A stretch of 64,000 nt of DNA from NCBI RefSeq assembly GCF_001865675.1, contig NZ_CP011319.1, positions 2,046,001-2,110,000 of the forward strand. The letters run 5' to 3'. Positions 44,959 to 54,751 of this stretch are shown here, in pieces. The position numbers were made by a program, and so were the translations under genes. The stretch's first letter is position 1; each line of letters starts with the position of its first letter. Source of the DNA: Janthinobacterium sp. 1_2014MBL_MicDiv. Its GTDB lineage: Bacteria > Pseudomonadota > Gammaproteobacteria > Burkholderiales > Burkholderiaceae_D. Below the pieces are notes generated by a model. The model was not told the DNA's origin. It did no database searches and worked only from the letters and a program-made list of their open reading frames with translations.

Positions 44959-45507
44959 GTGGCAAAACTTTATTTCCGGTATTCCGCGATGAACGCGGGC
45001 AAGTCGACGGCCTTGTTGCAAGTCGCACACAACTATGAAGAGCAGGGCCAGCAGGTGCGCCTGTACACGGCCGCCATCGACAGCCGCTACGGCGTGGGCC
45101 GCGTCACGTCGCGCCTGGGACCGCAGCGCCAGGTCGATATCTTCCATGCCGACACGAATTTCCTCGACGATATCCCGCAAGTGGCTTGCCTGCTGGTTGA
45201 CGAAGCGCAATTCCTCAGCACGGCGCAAGTGCAACAACTGCACCAGCTGGCGCAAGTGAAGGGCGTGCCCGTCATCTGCTATGGCTTGCGCACGGATTTC
45301 AAGGGCGCACCGTTCCCCGGCTCGGCCTATCTGCTGGCGCTGGCGGACGATATCGAGGAGCTCAAGAATATTTGTACCTGCGGCAAGAAAGCCACGATGA
45401 ATATCCGCGTGGACGAGCAGGGCCGCCGCATCAAGGAAGGCGAGCAGATCAGTATTGGCGGCAACGAAGCGTACCGCCAGGCGTGCGGGCGCTGTTTCTA
45501 CGCGTAA
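44959..45507 (+). CDS. tdk: Thymidine kinase
   Basis: The 182-residue type II thymidine kinase starts with GTG (MAKLYFRYSAMNAGKST), giving the P-loop at residues 9-17. It has the Walker B-like VDEAQFLS, the lasso-region residues around GLRTDFKG, and a four-cysteine zinc site (CTCGKK and CGRCF). It phosphorylates thymidine to dTMP in the salvage pathway as a homotetramer. The length is short because the family C-terminal tail is absent after the second zinc pair, as in many Proteobacteria. It is convergent with the DUF2007 gene 16 bp away. Confidence 0.95.
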   Translation: MAKLYFRYSAMNAGKSTALLQVAHNYEEQGQQVRLYTAAIDSRYGVGRVTSRLGPQRQVDIFHADTNFLDDIPQVACLLVDEAQFLSTAQVQQLHQLAQVKGVPVICYGLRTDFKGAPFPGSAYLLALADDIEELKNICTCGKKATMNIRVDEQGRRIKEGEQISIGGNEAYRQACGRCFYA

Positions 45508-45523
45508 GTTTCTACTCGCACAC

Positions 45524-45796
45524 TTACTCGGCCACGGGCAGTCCCACGTCGGCGTCGTCCGACAGGGCCAGGTCGCCGCGCTCGAAGGCGGCCAGGATGT
45601 CGTTGGCGCGCGCCAGGTCTTTTTCGCGCACCAGCACGCGCGCGCCGCCGATGGCGGGCGCCAGCAGCAGGTTGGCCTGCATGTGCTGGTCGTCGGTGAG
45701 GATGACGTCGATGCCGGCCGCTTCCAGGCAGCCGCGGATGACGTGCGCATCCGTGGGGATCATCAGCCGGGCAATCAAAACATAGTCGTTGTGCAT
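45524..45796 (-). CDS. DUF2007 small protein
   Basis: The 90-residue protein matches the DUF2007 putative signal-transducing family: YVLIARLMIPTDAHVIRGCL, EAAGIDVILTDDQHMQANL, APAIGGARVLVREKDLARAN and an acidic tail. These proteins have a ferredoxin-like ligand-binding fold and no established reaction. It is convergent with tdk and has its own upstream region. Nothing odd is seen in it. Confidence 0.85.
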   Translation of the reverse strand: MHNDYVLIARLMIPTDAHVIRGCLEAAGIDVILTDDQHMQANLLLAPAIGGARVLVREKDLARANDILAAFERGDLALSDDADVGLPVAE

Positions 45797-45854
45797 CGCG
45801 TCTCCTGGTGCATGGATAACTGCATCTTAGCACCAGGCGGCTGCGGGCCGTCGC

Positions 45855-47825
45855 TTACAGCTTGAACACGCCCACCACCTGCGTCAGGTCCTGCGCCTGT
45901 TCCTGCAGCGCTTCGGCGGCCGCGGCCGCTTCTTCCACGAGGGCCGCGTTCTGCTGGGTCACCTGGTCCATCTGGGCGATGGCCTGGTTGACCTGTTCGA
46001 TGCCGCTGCGCTGCTCTTCGCTCGCCTGCGCGATGTCGGCCATGATGGCGCTGACCTTGCGCACACTGGCCACCACGGTATCCATGGTGGCGCTGGCCTG
46101 ATTTACTTGCGTGTGGCCCAGGTCCACCGTGCTGGCGGAGGCCTGGATCAGGTCCTTGATGTCCTTCGCCGCCGCCGCCGAGCGCTGCGCGAGCGTGCGC
46201 ACTTCCGTGGCCACGACGGCAAAGCCGCGTCCCTGTTCGCCGGCCCTGGCCGCTTCCACGGCCGCGTTCAGGGCGAGGATATTCGTCTGGAAGGCGATGC
46301 CGTCGATGACGCCGATGATGTCGGCGATCTTGCCCGATGAACTGCGGATCGCTTGCATGGTGCTGCTCACCTGCGCCACGGCCGCGCCGCCTTCGGCAGC
46401 CAGGGTCGACGATTCGCGCGCCAGGCTGCTCGCCTGTTGCGCGTGCTCCACGTTCTGCTTGACGGTCGAGCTCAGCTCTTCCATCGAGGCGGCCGTTTCT
46501 TCCAGCGAACTGGCTTGCTGTTCCGTGCGGCTCGACAGGTCAAGGTTGCCGCTGGCAATCTCGCCCGAGGCCGTGGCGATCTGCCCGGCGCTGCCGCGCA
46601 CCTTGCCCACCACTTGCGACAGCTTGTCGCTGATACGGTTCATGGCGCGCAGCAGGCGGCCGATCTCGTCTTCGCTGCGCGTGTGCAGCTGGACCGTCAG
46701 GTCGCCGTCGGCGATCTGCGCGGCGGCCGCTTCGGCCTGCGCCAGCGGACGCGAGACGAGCACGCGCACCAGCCAGTACAGCAGCAGGGCGAAGACGAGC
46801 AGGGCGATGAAGCCGGAAATGGCCAGCTGGTTGCGCAACTGGCGCGCCTCGAGCGTGATTTCGTCCGTGAAGGTGCCGCCGGCGATGATCCACTGCCAAT
46901 CCTTGAACTGGCGGTAATACAGCTGCTTTTCGCGCGCGCTGGCGCCCGTTTCGCCCGGCGCCGTCCACGTGTAGCGCATGGCGCCATTCTTTTGCGCCAG
47001 CATGTCCTGGATGAACAGGCGGCCGTCGCTGGCCTTGAAGTCGAGCGCGCTCTTGCCCTCGCTGTTCGGGTGCAGCACCATGTGGCCGTAATTGGCGCCC
47101 GGCGCCGTGTCGACGATATAGATGTAGCCGGTCTGGCCGATCTTGACCTGGCGAATCTTGTCTTTCAGCATGGCTAAGTTCTTGCTGATGTCGAGGCCGA
47201 TGAACAGCACGCCCACCACCTTGCCGCCCGCATCGCGCACGGGATCGTACTGGGTGATGTATTGCTTGCCAAACAGGGTAGCCATGCCGATGAAGCGCTG
47301 GCCCGCGCGCAGCGGCGCATAGCTGGGGTGGTTATGGTCGAGCTGGGTGCCGATGGCGCGCGTGCCATCCTGTTTCTTCAGCGATGTGCTGATGCGCACG
47401 AACTCGTCGCCGTCGGCGGCGAAGATGGTGGCGATGGCGCCGGTCTGCGCCGTATAGCGGTCGACCAGGGCCGTGTCGAGGTTCAGGACCTTGGCGCCAT
47501 TGCTGAGCGCGGGCGTGGCCTTGCCGGCCACGGCCACCAGGGCGCCCGTGTCGACGGCAAACGGGCCGGGAAACTCGGCCGCGAACAGGCGCGCGAAGCT
47601 GGCCGCTTCGTTGACCATGGCTGTATGGAACACTTCGGTGGTGGTCATCACGCTATCGAGTTCGCTGGTGACGGCCGCTTCGGCCCGCTGTTCCAGCACC
47701 GTGGACGTGCTGATGCTGATCAATGCCGTCAGGCTGGCCAGGATCAGGCTGACGAGGCAGAACGTGAAGACGGTGATCTTGCCGCCGACGCTCCAATGGC
47801 GCGGATGAAGGGAAAATGTTTGCAT
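45855..47825 (-). CDS. Methyl-accepting chemotaxis protein with Cache sensor
   Basis: The 656-residue chemoreceptor has TM1 at about 17-40 (TVFTFCLVSLILASLTALIS), a periplasmic single Cache-type domain with a PVRDAGGKVVGVLFIGLDIS core, TM2 near residues 325-350 (AISGFIALLVFALLLYWLV), a HAMP segment and the signalling hairpin containing IDGIAFQTNILALNAAVEAA. Glu/Gln pairs for methylation occur around it. It ends without the NWETF-type CheR tether. The ATG at 47825 is preferred because the first residues are then short before TM1; an in-frame start at 47894 is possible. It senses small ligands and signals to CheA; the ligand is unknown. Confidence 0.93.
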   Translation of the reverse strand: MQTFSLHPRHWSVGGKITVFTFCLVSLILASLTALISISTSTVLEQRAEAAVTSELDSVMTTTEVFHTAMVNEAASFARLFAAEFPGPFAVDTGALVAVAGKATPALSNGAKVLNLDTALVDRYTAQTGAIATIFAADGDEFVRISTSLKKQDGTRAIGTQLDHNHPSYAPLRAGQRFIGMATLFGKQYITQYDPVRDAGGKVVGVLFIGLDISKNLAMLKDKIRQVKIGQTGYIYIVDTAPGANYGHMVLHPNSEGKSALDFKASDGRLFIQDMLAQKNGAMRYTWTAPGETGASAREKQLYYRQFKDWQWIIAGGTFTDEITLEARQLRNQLAISGFIALLVFALLLYWLVRVLVSRPLAQAEAAAAQIADGDLTVQLHTRSEDEIGRLLRAMNRISDKLSQVVGKVRGSAGQIATASGEIASGNLDLSSRTEQQASSLEETAASMEELSSTVKQNVEHAQQASSLARESSTLAAEGGAAVAQVSSTMQAIRSSSGKIADIIGVIDGIAFQTNILALNAAVEAARAGEQGRGFAVVATEVRTLAQRSAAAAKDIKDLIQASASTVDLGHTQVNQASATMDTVVASVRKVSAIMADIAQASEEQRSGIEQVNQAIAQMDQVTQQNAALVEEAAAAAEALQEQAQDLTQVVGVFKL

Positions 47826-48375
47826 AAGGATGGTCGTATCAAGTCTTGGGTGGGCTAAGCAGCGCGCACACGCCATGCGCATCGCCGCGGGCAAGCAGGC
47901 AATGGGGGAAGGGCAATCTGCGGAAGCTGGTACGGCTGGAAAGGGGCAAGGCTGGGCTGTGGCGATGTCAACAGCCGGTCAAGCAGGGGGCGATGATAGC
48001 ATGGCGCTTGCGTTTTGTTACTAAGTGTTTCCCGTAAGAATGATTAAATGCGCAAAAAACGTCACCTGGATCAAGAAAGGCAAAGATGGTGTATTGACTT
48101 TTTTGGCGATCTGCGGGGTATTTTCCGGTGGCGGCTTGCGCGCCGCTTGCAGGCGGCGGCCTCATCACGGATGTTTCACTTTGTAATTAATGGAACGGGG
48201 CCTTTAATCCGCGCTTAAGCTTCCGGGAAGAAACTGATATTCCATGGGAGACTGGTTGTTGGTATCCTGTAGAATAACTCCAGACCAGTCGTGTATTCCC
48301 CTTACTGTCTTGCTGGCTGGCGCATGCATATCAGCGCCGCCTGGAATTGATTTAAACTAATTTTCGGAGAAGCCG
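47826..48375. other. Divergent intergenic region between chemoreceptor and prc
   Basis: No gene is supported in these 550 bases. The prc-proximal half is AT-rich and contains TAGAAT at 48269-48274 as a possible -10 box; the -35 is not clear. CGGAGAAG lies before the prc start. A small frame near 48041 has no credible start site. Confidence 0.4.
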
Positions 48376-50655
48376 ATGAAGAAGCAAATGATGCTGGTCA
48401 CCCTGGCGCTTGCCCTGTCAGCCCACGCTGGCGCAGCCCAGACGGACAAGAGCGCCGCTCCTCCGCCCCCCTTGAAGCCGCTGGCACAGCAAACCCAGGC
48501 CGCCCTGTGGGCATCGCGCGTCTTGACGCGCGTCCACTACAAGGCCATGCCGCTCGACGACGCCATGTCGGAAAAGATCTTCGACCGCTACTTCAAGTCG
48601 CTCGACGCGGAAAAGCTGTTCTTCGTGCAGGCCGACATCGACCGTTTCGCGCCGCTGCGCACCAAGCTCGACGACGCCATCATCAACGAGGACTTGACGG
48701 CGCCGTTCGCCATCTACAATCTGTACCAGCAGCGTTTCGATGAGCGCATGGCGTATGCGCGTGAACTGCTGAAAACTAAATTCGACTTCACGGCCGATGA
48801 AAGCTACCAGTACGACCGTGAAAAAGCGGCCTGGCCGAAGAACGACGAGGAAGTGCGCGACCTGTGGCGCAAGCGCGTCAAGAACGACTGGCTGCGCCTG
48901 AAGCTGGCGGGCAAGGAAGACAAGGCCATCCGCGACACGCTGGACAAGCGCTACGAGAGCTACACCAGCCGCTCGCGCAAGCTCAATAGTGAAGACGTGT
49001 TCCAGATCTTCATGAACGCGTATGCGATGTCGATCGAGCCGCATACCAATTACCTGGGCCCGCGCGCCTCGGAAAACTTCGACATCGCCATGCGCTTGTC
49101 GCTGGAAGGCATCGGCGCCGTGCTGCAGACGCGCGACGAATACACGGTGGTGCGCGAAGTCGTGCCGGGCAGCCCGGCCGGCCTGTCGGGCAAGCTGAAA
49201 GTGGGCGACCGCATCGTCGGCGTAGGGCAGGGCGAAAGCGGCCCCATCACCGAAGTGCTGGGCATGCGCATCGACGACGTCGTGCAGCTGATCCGTGGCG
49301 CCAAGGATTCCGTCGTGCGCCTCGACATCCTGCCGGCCGATGCCGGCCCCGATGCCAAGCACGTGGTCTTGCCGCTGGTGCGCAAGAAAATCAGCATGGA
49401 AGAGCAGGCGGCGAAGAAATCGATCATCGAAGTGCGCGACAACGGCGTCAAGCGCCGCATCGGCGTCATTGCCCTGCCGACCTTCTACCAGGACTTCGAG
49501 GCGCGCCGCCGTGGCGACAAGGACTTCAAGAGCGCCACGCGCGACGTCAACCGCCTGCTGGGCGAGTTGAAAAAGGATAAGGTCGACAACGTCCTGATCG
49601 ACTTGCGCAACAACGGCGGCGGTTCGCTGAACGAGGCCGTAGAACTGACGGGCCTGTTCATCGACAAGGGCCCCGTCGTGATGCAGCGCAATACCGAAGG
49701 CAAGGTCGACGTGGAAAGCGACACCAACGCCGGCCTGGCATGGGATGGCCCGATGGGCGTGCTGATCAACCGTGGTTCCGCCTCCGCTTCCGAGATTTTC
49801 GCCGCCGCCATCCAGGACTACGGCCGTGGTCTCGTCATCGGCGAAGGCAGCTTCGGCAAGGGCACCGTGCAGACCCTGTTCAACCTCGACCGTTTCGGCG
49901 GCAGCGAGAAGGCCCGTTTCGGCGAGCTGAAAATGACCATCGCGCAATTTTTCCGCATCAATGGCGGCACCACGCAGTTGCGCGGCGTCACGCCGGACAT
50001 CAAGCTGCCCGCCATGTCGGACACGGAAAACTTCGGCGAATCGAGCTACGACAATGCCTTGCCGTGGGTGGCCATCAAGCCGGCGCAATACATGCCGACG
50101 GGCGACCTGAAGGATATCGTGCCGCTGCTGGACAAGAAGCATGAAGCGCGCGTGGCCAAGGACAAGGATTTCCAGTACTTGCAGGATGACATCGCCCTGG
50201 TCCTCAAGCAGCGCAAGGAAAACCAGATCTCGCTGAACGAAGCCGTGCGCCGCAAGGAGCGCGATACCCAGGAAGCGCGCGCCAAGGCCCGCGAAAAACG
50301 CCTGATCGCGCAGATTTCGAATCCTGCCGACGACCTGGTGGTGATTCCCGATCCGAAGGACGTGCTGAAGGGCGCGAAAGCGGCCAGCAAGACGGCCAAG
50401 CAGATCGCCGCCGTGAAGGGCGCCTTGCGCACGGACGATGGCTTGCAGGGCGACGAGCGCGCCCTCAGCGCCGAACTCGACGCCGAGACGGCCGCGAAGA
50501 GCGCCAAGGACGTGCTGCTGAACGAGTCGGCGCGCATCCTGGCCGATGAAGTGGCGCTGATCAAGGCCGATACGCGCCTGGCTGCGAAAGTCTTGCCATA
50601 CGGCGCAGGAGCCGATGCCAAGTCGGCGCCGGTGGCGGCCGCCAACGCCAAGTAA
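48376..50655 (+). CDS. prc: Carboxy-terminal (tail-specific) protease Prc
   Basis: The 759-residue periplasmic S41 protease begins with a signal peptide (MMLVTLALALSAHAGAAQ). It has a long N-terminal helical domain, a PDZ domain (VREVVPGSPAGLSGKLKVGD, residues about 256-290), and the catalytic region with RGSASASEIF (serines 468-472) and the catalytic Lys495 in GSFGKGTVQ. The C-terminal DUF3340-like tail (about 580-759) is Lys/Ala-rich. Prc trims lipoproteins, penicillin-binding proteins and peptidoglycan hydrolases. A strong terminator follows at 50674, so it is monocistronic. Confidence 0.94.
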   Translation: MKKQMMLVTLALALSAHAGAAQTDKSAAPPPPLKPLAQQTQAALWASRVLTRVHYKAMPLDDAMSEKIFDRYFKSLDAEKLFFVQADIDRFAPLRTKLDDAIINEDLTAPFAIYNLYQQRFDERMAYARELLKTKFDFTADESYQYDREKAAWPKNDEEVRDLWRKRVKNDWLRLKLAGKEDKAIRDTLDKRYESYTSRSRKLNSEDVFQIFMNAYAMSIEPHTNYLGPRASENFDIAMRLSLEGIGAVLQTRDEYTVVREVVPGSPAGLSGKLKVGDRIVGVGQGESGPITEVLGMRIDDVVQLIRGAKDSVVRLDILPADAGPDAKHVVLPLVRKKISMEEQAAKKSIIEVRDNGVKRRIGVIALPTFYQDFEARRRGDKDFKSATRDVNRLLGELKKDKVDNVLIDLRNNGGGSLNEAVELTGLFIDKGPVVMQRNTEGKVDVESDTNAGLAWDGPMGVLINRGSASASEIFAAAIQDYGRGLVIGEGSFGKGTVQTLFNLDRFGGSEKARFGELKMTIAQFFRINGGTTQLRGVTPDIKLPAMSDTENFGESSYDNALPWVAIKPAQYMPTGDLKDIVPLLDKKHEARVAKDKDFQYLQDDIALVLKQRKENQISLNEAVRRKERDTQEARAKAREKRLIAQISNPADDLVVIPDPKDVLKGAKAASKTAKQIAAVKGALRTDDGLQGDERALSAELDAETAAKSAKDVLLNESARILADEVALIKADTRLAAKVLPYGAGADAKSAPVAAANAK

Positions 50656-50673
50656 GACGGCGCACGCCGCGAA

Positions 50674-50705
50674 AAGCCGGTTCCTTGCGGAGCCGGCTTT
50701 TTTTT
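50674..50705 (+). terminator. prc intrinsic terminator
   Basis: AAGCCGG at 50674-50680 pairs with CCGGCTT at 50693-50699 and continues into a run of eight T. It separates prc transcription from the small RNA-like module that starts 28 bases later. Confidence 0.9.
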
Positions 50706-50732
50706 CGTCGAAAATGAGCAGTTATATTCCTG

Positions 50733-50857
50733 GCGTATTTCTATTATTCCAACAATCAATTGGCATGATATGCCGCGATGCAGCATAATTCACTCGTCTC
50801 CTCTATTCTCCTCCAAGAAAATAGATTCAGCCCGCTCCCGTAGCGGGCTTTTTTTTT
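50733..50857 (+). ncRNA. Putative sibling small RNA, copy 1
   Basis: This is copy 1 of a four-copy module. The sequence has GCGTATTTCT at 50733, then 37 bases on the dyad ATGCCGC-GAT-GCAGCAT (50770-50786), then a CU-rich single-stranded stretch (CTCGTCTCCTCTATTCTCC), then GATTCA and the terminator hairpin GCCCGCT-CCCGT-AGCGGGC (50830-50848) with nine T. The prc gene has its own terminator just before, so this copy must be transcribed independently. The CU-rich part could pair with Shine-Dalgarno sequences. Transcript start is unknown: either near the dyad (about 88 nt RNA) or after CATAAT at 50784-50789 (about 65 nt). Confidence 0.65.
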
Positions 50858-51151
50858 GTTCTTTTCGTTGCGACCTGTGCTTTGTTGATGAACCGGTTAA
50901 TTTCCGCCGTGTGGCGGCCGATCAATGGCCGGCAGGGGGGGCATCCCGGTACACGAATACATCGGCTGCCAGCGGGCAGAAACGCGTCCCTAGATTCATA
51001 TCAAAACAGCCTGCATTTCAGCCTTCAAGATTGCAGGGATTGGACTACAGTCAAGCGACAAGGTGACGGCGCCTATCCATTGAGTGAGTACAAGGTTGCC
51101 CAAGAAGCAGCACACATGCGACCGACGGTAGTCGCTCGGTAGGGAGGCGCA
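50858..51151. other. Gap between small RNA copy 1 and the STAND gene
   Basis: No supported gene in 294 bases. An open frame at 50882 has no ribosome-binding site and a shadow-like composition. AGGGAGG at 51141-51147 is the ribosome-binding site of the next gene. No clear promoter is recognised. Confidence 0.45.
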
Positions 51152-54100
51152 ATGGCCGAAGAGAGCGCGGAAAGTAAGCAAGGCGCTGCGGTGCGCGATT
51201 GGCTGTCGCTGTGGACTGAGCGCGCTGGTTTTTTGCTTCCCATGCTGACGGCCTTGTCCGGCGTCTTCCTTTCCGAGCGCCAGGCCAAGGTTTTCGCCTA
51301 TTGCGCTGCGGCTGTTCTGGCTGTTGCCTATGCTCTTTTTCTTTACTGGCGAAGCCGCCGTCGGCCGCCACCACTCCCGCCAACGCCTCCGGAAGCGCTG
51401 GATACCTCCATCTTGCGCTCCTTTCTGCCGTTCGAACAAGGCGACACGCTGATCGGCCGTCGTACTGATTGCATGGATGCAATGGTGATTTTGCAAGGCG
51501 CGGAATTTCGCTTTGGCGTGATCTGGGGCGAATCGGGTTGTGGCAAGACATCATTCTTGCGTGCTGGCCTGGTCGCGGAGTTGCGCCGGCGTGGTCATGC
51601 TTGCATCTACCTGGGACGGCCGTCCGACGATCCCGGCATGGCGATCGAACTCGCGTTCAGCCATCACGGCGGTACCGGGCGCCTGTTCGTCATCATAGAC
51701 CAATTTGAGGAATACTTTCTCACGCACCCCAGCCATCATGCGTGTAGCGCGCTGGGAAACCGCATGCGAAAACTACTGGATGATCACCAGCACTGTTCGC
51801 TCGTGATCGCCATACGGCGTGACTTTTTTGCGCGATTGCAAAACTTCGCTCCCGATATTCCGGATCCAACGTCACCGCGGACGACGTTCGAGTTAATTAA
51901 TTTGAGAACACATTCCGCGCGTCAAGTTCTTGCGCACGCGGCTGCCGACGAGGCTGTCCAGTTCGAAGCCGCGCTTGTGGACGCCATCATCGAAGACTTG
52001 GAGAGCAACGGCGAGGTATGGCCCGTCGAGCTCCAGTTGATCGGCACTCGTCTCAAGCGCGCGCATGTCCGGGAGAAGGCGGTGTATGTCGCACTGGGCC
52101 GCAAGGCTGGCGTGATTGGCACCTTTATTCGTGATGAGATTACGCGCCTTCCCAAGCCTGTCTTGGGTGAAATCGTTTTGCGCAAACTTTGTGCTCCTGG
52201 AGGCATCGCAAAATCACCTGTCGATATTACTTTTGACGCCATCGTCGAGGATGTCCGCGCGCGCGATGCGACCCTGTTGGCCGGCGGCGAGCTTGCAACG
52301 TGCTTGATAAAGTTGCAGGAAGCGCGCGTCGTTATCCGAACCGGGCCCGATACATATAATTTGACCCATGATGCGCTGGCGCCCCTGATTCAGCGAGGAA
52401 CCACCGGCCTGCAAGGAGCGGCCGAGGCTGCAGACCGTTCCATTTCATTCTACCTTGGCGCATTTCGCAACGATAGCATGGTGCGCATTCCTATCCGGAC
52501 TCTTCTACAAATCCGCCGCCATGCGACACCCCAAATCCTCGCCGATCGCCTTGTAAGGGAACTGATGGCGAAAAGTTGGCTCAGCGCTGCTTTCGCACTG
52601 AGCTGGCCAGCCGCCATGGCAGTCCTGGTACTGGTGGTGGGCGGCTATGTTTTCGCTTTCCGTAGCTGGTCGATAGGTACGGGGTCCGTGGCATTTGCTT
52701 CGGTTCCGCCGTCAGTGGTAATACGCTTCAGCACTCCTTTCACGCGTATCCTTCCTGGTACGGACAAGGTTGCTGTGGAAACATCGTTTGATATTGATCA
52801 GCTCGATCCAACGAATATAACGGCGATTACTCAGGTGCCGCGCGGGGATATCTGGGGTATTGGCGGCACGCAGGACGCCGTGGCGCATATCGCCGACGTC
52901 CTGGATCCACTCGAGAAAATTCGTTTCCTGCGCATTGCTGGAAAACCGAAAGAGGCAGCGGCCGCGTTCGCCGCCTTCAGTCGCGGAAAACAAGGTGCTT
53001 TTCGCTTGAGGGAAGCTTCCGATGCGATCGGACTAGCCGGCAGGGCGAATGACGAAAAGGACACGGACGAGGTTGCGGAAGTGCTTATCCGAATCCTGGG
53101 CGTCACGCCATCGCCACCTGACCTGCAAAGCCAGCTGGCTGCAGCTGCCGGCTTGTTGCGCATAGCGGAGACCCGGGCTGGCGTTGCTGACCGGATGACG
53201 CTGAATTTGCAGCAATCTTTGGCGATTTTCAGGCAGCAAAGCATCTACAAGAAGTCCACTAGGCTGGGGCCCCTTTTTGATGCGGAGACTTATCTGATCG
53301 AAGCGGCGATTGAGCAACTGCTGCTGAACGGCATCTCGCAACCGACGGAAGGCGATCTCAAAACACTTGAAATGATCATCGATGACTCAGAAAGCGCCCC
53401 GTTAGCGCGGGTCGGAGCATTCGGCCTACTGGAAAGTTATGCCGCTCGCAATGAAAGTCTTGCCTTGCCAGTATTAAGGTACTTGTTAAAGATCACGATA
53501 CGGCAAACCGTTGAATTCGAGTGGTGGACGTATAGAGTCGTGGACATCCTCCAGATAATTCTTCGTAGCCACCCTCACGCGGCGGAGCACGCGTCAATAA
53601 CGGAACTGCTGACGTCTGCGCAGGCCGCCTCTGCAAAAAACAATAACCTTGAGTCATCCTTGATTGCGCTCAGCTTGTTCGGGAGCGAAAACAGGCCTGC
53701 CTTCTCTGCAAGATTGATGGAAACGCTGAGGGAGCGACTTGGTAATCCAGAAACACGTATTCCCAATCGTGAAGTCGCGTTGATCGCATTGTCTCACTTG
53801 GTGGCGGCTAACCCTGGTCTTCAAAATTCGCAAACGACACGTCTGGTGGCCGATCTGCTGCATGAGGCCGATGTAACCGGAAGTCATCAGAATCAAGTTG
53901 GACGGCAGCCTCTCATATATGCTGCTGCAAAGCTCGCGGCGTCGGGGCAACTTGATACGGAATGTGCGCAGCTTGCATTGAACTTATTGGCGCACGTCCT
54001 CAATGATAACGATGCTAAGTTTCAAGACACTCCTGTGTATCCTCTCGACGTGGAGCTGAAGCATCTGTTAAGCGCCGGCGCTCGGTTGACCCCGCAGATG

Positions 54101-54667
54101 ATGGACGCCGTCGTTAGAGTAATCGGATCCTCGTCCTTGCGAAGAAAGCAATTTGTAGCGGCGGAGATATTGATCGCTGTTGCCAGAACGCATCCTCAGG
54201 AAGTGCTGAGGCGCCAATCCACAGTTGACAAGGCGGTACTTGACCGGGAGTTTGATCGCACGAGTCGTCTGCTGGTTCTCGCTGCCTTCGGCCAGGCAGA
54301 TGCCGTCACCGGTAGCGATGCAGAGCGGTTGGCGCGATGCAAGAACCTGCTCGCAGCGAGAGACAGGGTGGATGGCTGGCGAAGAGGCGCCTTTTGCGCG
54401 TTCTTTTTTGCGCTCGATCACCCCACGGCGCAAACGCCATTGCAGATTTATCTCAAGGACATGTCCGAAGGGGGTACCGGTGAACGCATGGCGGCGCGGA
54501 TGACGCTGGAGATGCTGGTTACTGCGCAGCGCGTCGTAGAGGCAAGGAATAATTCCTCCCTGTTGCCGATGACGAGGGCAAGACTGCGGTATGACCTGGG
54601 CGATCAGGAGCGGCATGTGGCAATCGCGGCGCGGGCAGGCTTGATTGCGCTGGATAACGGTTTCTAG
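51152..54667 (+). CDS. Membrane-anchored STAND-type NTPase (nSTAND1-like) with helical repeats
   Basis: The 1171-residue protein has two N-terminal membrane segments (about 26-41 and 47-66), then an nSTAND-like module: LRSFLPFEQGDTLIGRRTDC, the P-loop GESGCGKT at 126-133 followed by SFLRAGLVAEL, and Walker B VIIDQFEEYF (180-189). A winged-helix-like part follows to about 430 (YNLTHDALAPLIQRG). A third membrane segment sits at about 476-505, and the last 600 residues are helical-repeat-like. STAND proteins of this design sense a ligand with the repeats and switch on an effector; many act in anti-phage defence or cell death. No separate effector domain is visible, so the membrane parts may be the effector. 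Its composition is less GC-rich than its neighbours, suggesting transfer. Confidence 0.75.
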   Translation: MAEESAESKQGAAVRDWLSLWTERAGFLLPMLTALSGVFLSERQAKVFAYCAAAVLAVAYALFLYWRSRRRPPPLPPTPPEALDTSILRSFLPFEQGDTLIGRRTDCMDAMVILQGAEFRFGVIWGESGCGKTSFLRAGLVAELRRRGHACIYLGRPSDDPGMAIELAFSHHGGTGRLFVIIDQFEEYFLTHPSHHACSALGNRMRKLLDDHQHCSLVIAIRRDFFARLQNFAPDIPDPTSPRTTFELINLRTHSARQVLAHAAADEAVQFEAALVDAIIEDLESNGEVWPVELQLIGTRLKRAHVREKAVYVALGRKAGVIGTFIRDEITRLPKPVLGEIVLRKLCAPGGIAKSPVDITFDAIVEDVRARDATLLAGGELATCLIKLQEARVVIRTGPDTYNLTHDALAPLIQRGTTGLQGAAEAADRSISFYLGAFRNDSMVRIPIRTLLQIRRHATPQILADRLVRELMAKSWLSAAFALSWPAAMAVLVLVVGGYVFAFRSWSIGTGSVAFASVPPSVVIRFSTPFTRILPGTDKVAVETSFDIDQLDPTNITAITQVPRGDIWGIGGTQDAVAHIADVLDPLEKIRFLRIAGKPKEAAAAFAAFSRGKQGAFRLREASDAIGLAGRANDEKDTDEVAEVLIRILGVTPSPPDLQSQLAAAAGLLRIAETRAGVADRMTLNLQQSLAIFRQQSIYKKSTRLGPLFDAETYLIEAAIEQLLLNGISQPTEGDLKTLEMIIDDSESAPLARVGAFGLLESYAARNESLALPVLRYLLKITIRQTVEFEWWTYRVVDILQIILRSHPHAAEHASITELLTSAQAASAKNNNLESSLIALSLFGSENRPAFSARLMETLRERLGNPETRIPNREVALIALSHLVAANPGLQNSQTTRLVADLLHEADVTGSHQNQVGRQPLIYAAAKLAASGQLDTECAQLALNLLAHVLNDNDAKFQDTPVYPLDVELKHLLSAGARLTPQMMDAVVRVIGSSSLRRKQFVAAEILIAVARTHPQEVLRRQSTVDKAVLDREFDRTSRLLVLAAFGQADAVTGSDAERLARCKNLLAARDRVDGWRRGAFCAFFFALDHPTAQTPLQIYLKDMSEGGTGERMAARMTLEMLVTAQRVVEARNNSSLLPMTRARLRYDLGDQERHVAIAARAGLIALDNGF

Positions 54668-54751
54668 GCATCCCTCTATCATTTGTGATGTGCAAGATCA
54701 GTGCATAGGGGCGATGCCATCGATTCTCATGGTAGATATCAAGCTGTTCTT

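Noticed and set aside
50758..50776. Sigma-54 promoter (TTGGCA...TGC) at small RNA copy 1
   Set aside because: The GG to GC distance is 8 rather than 10 bases and the motif is not kept in the other three copies.
50882..51142. 86-codon frame between small RNA copy 1 and the STAND gene
   Set aside because: No ribosome-binding site, no recognisable motif and a low-quality composition.
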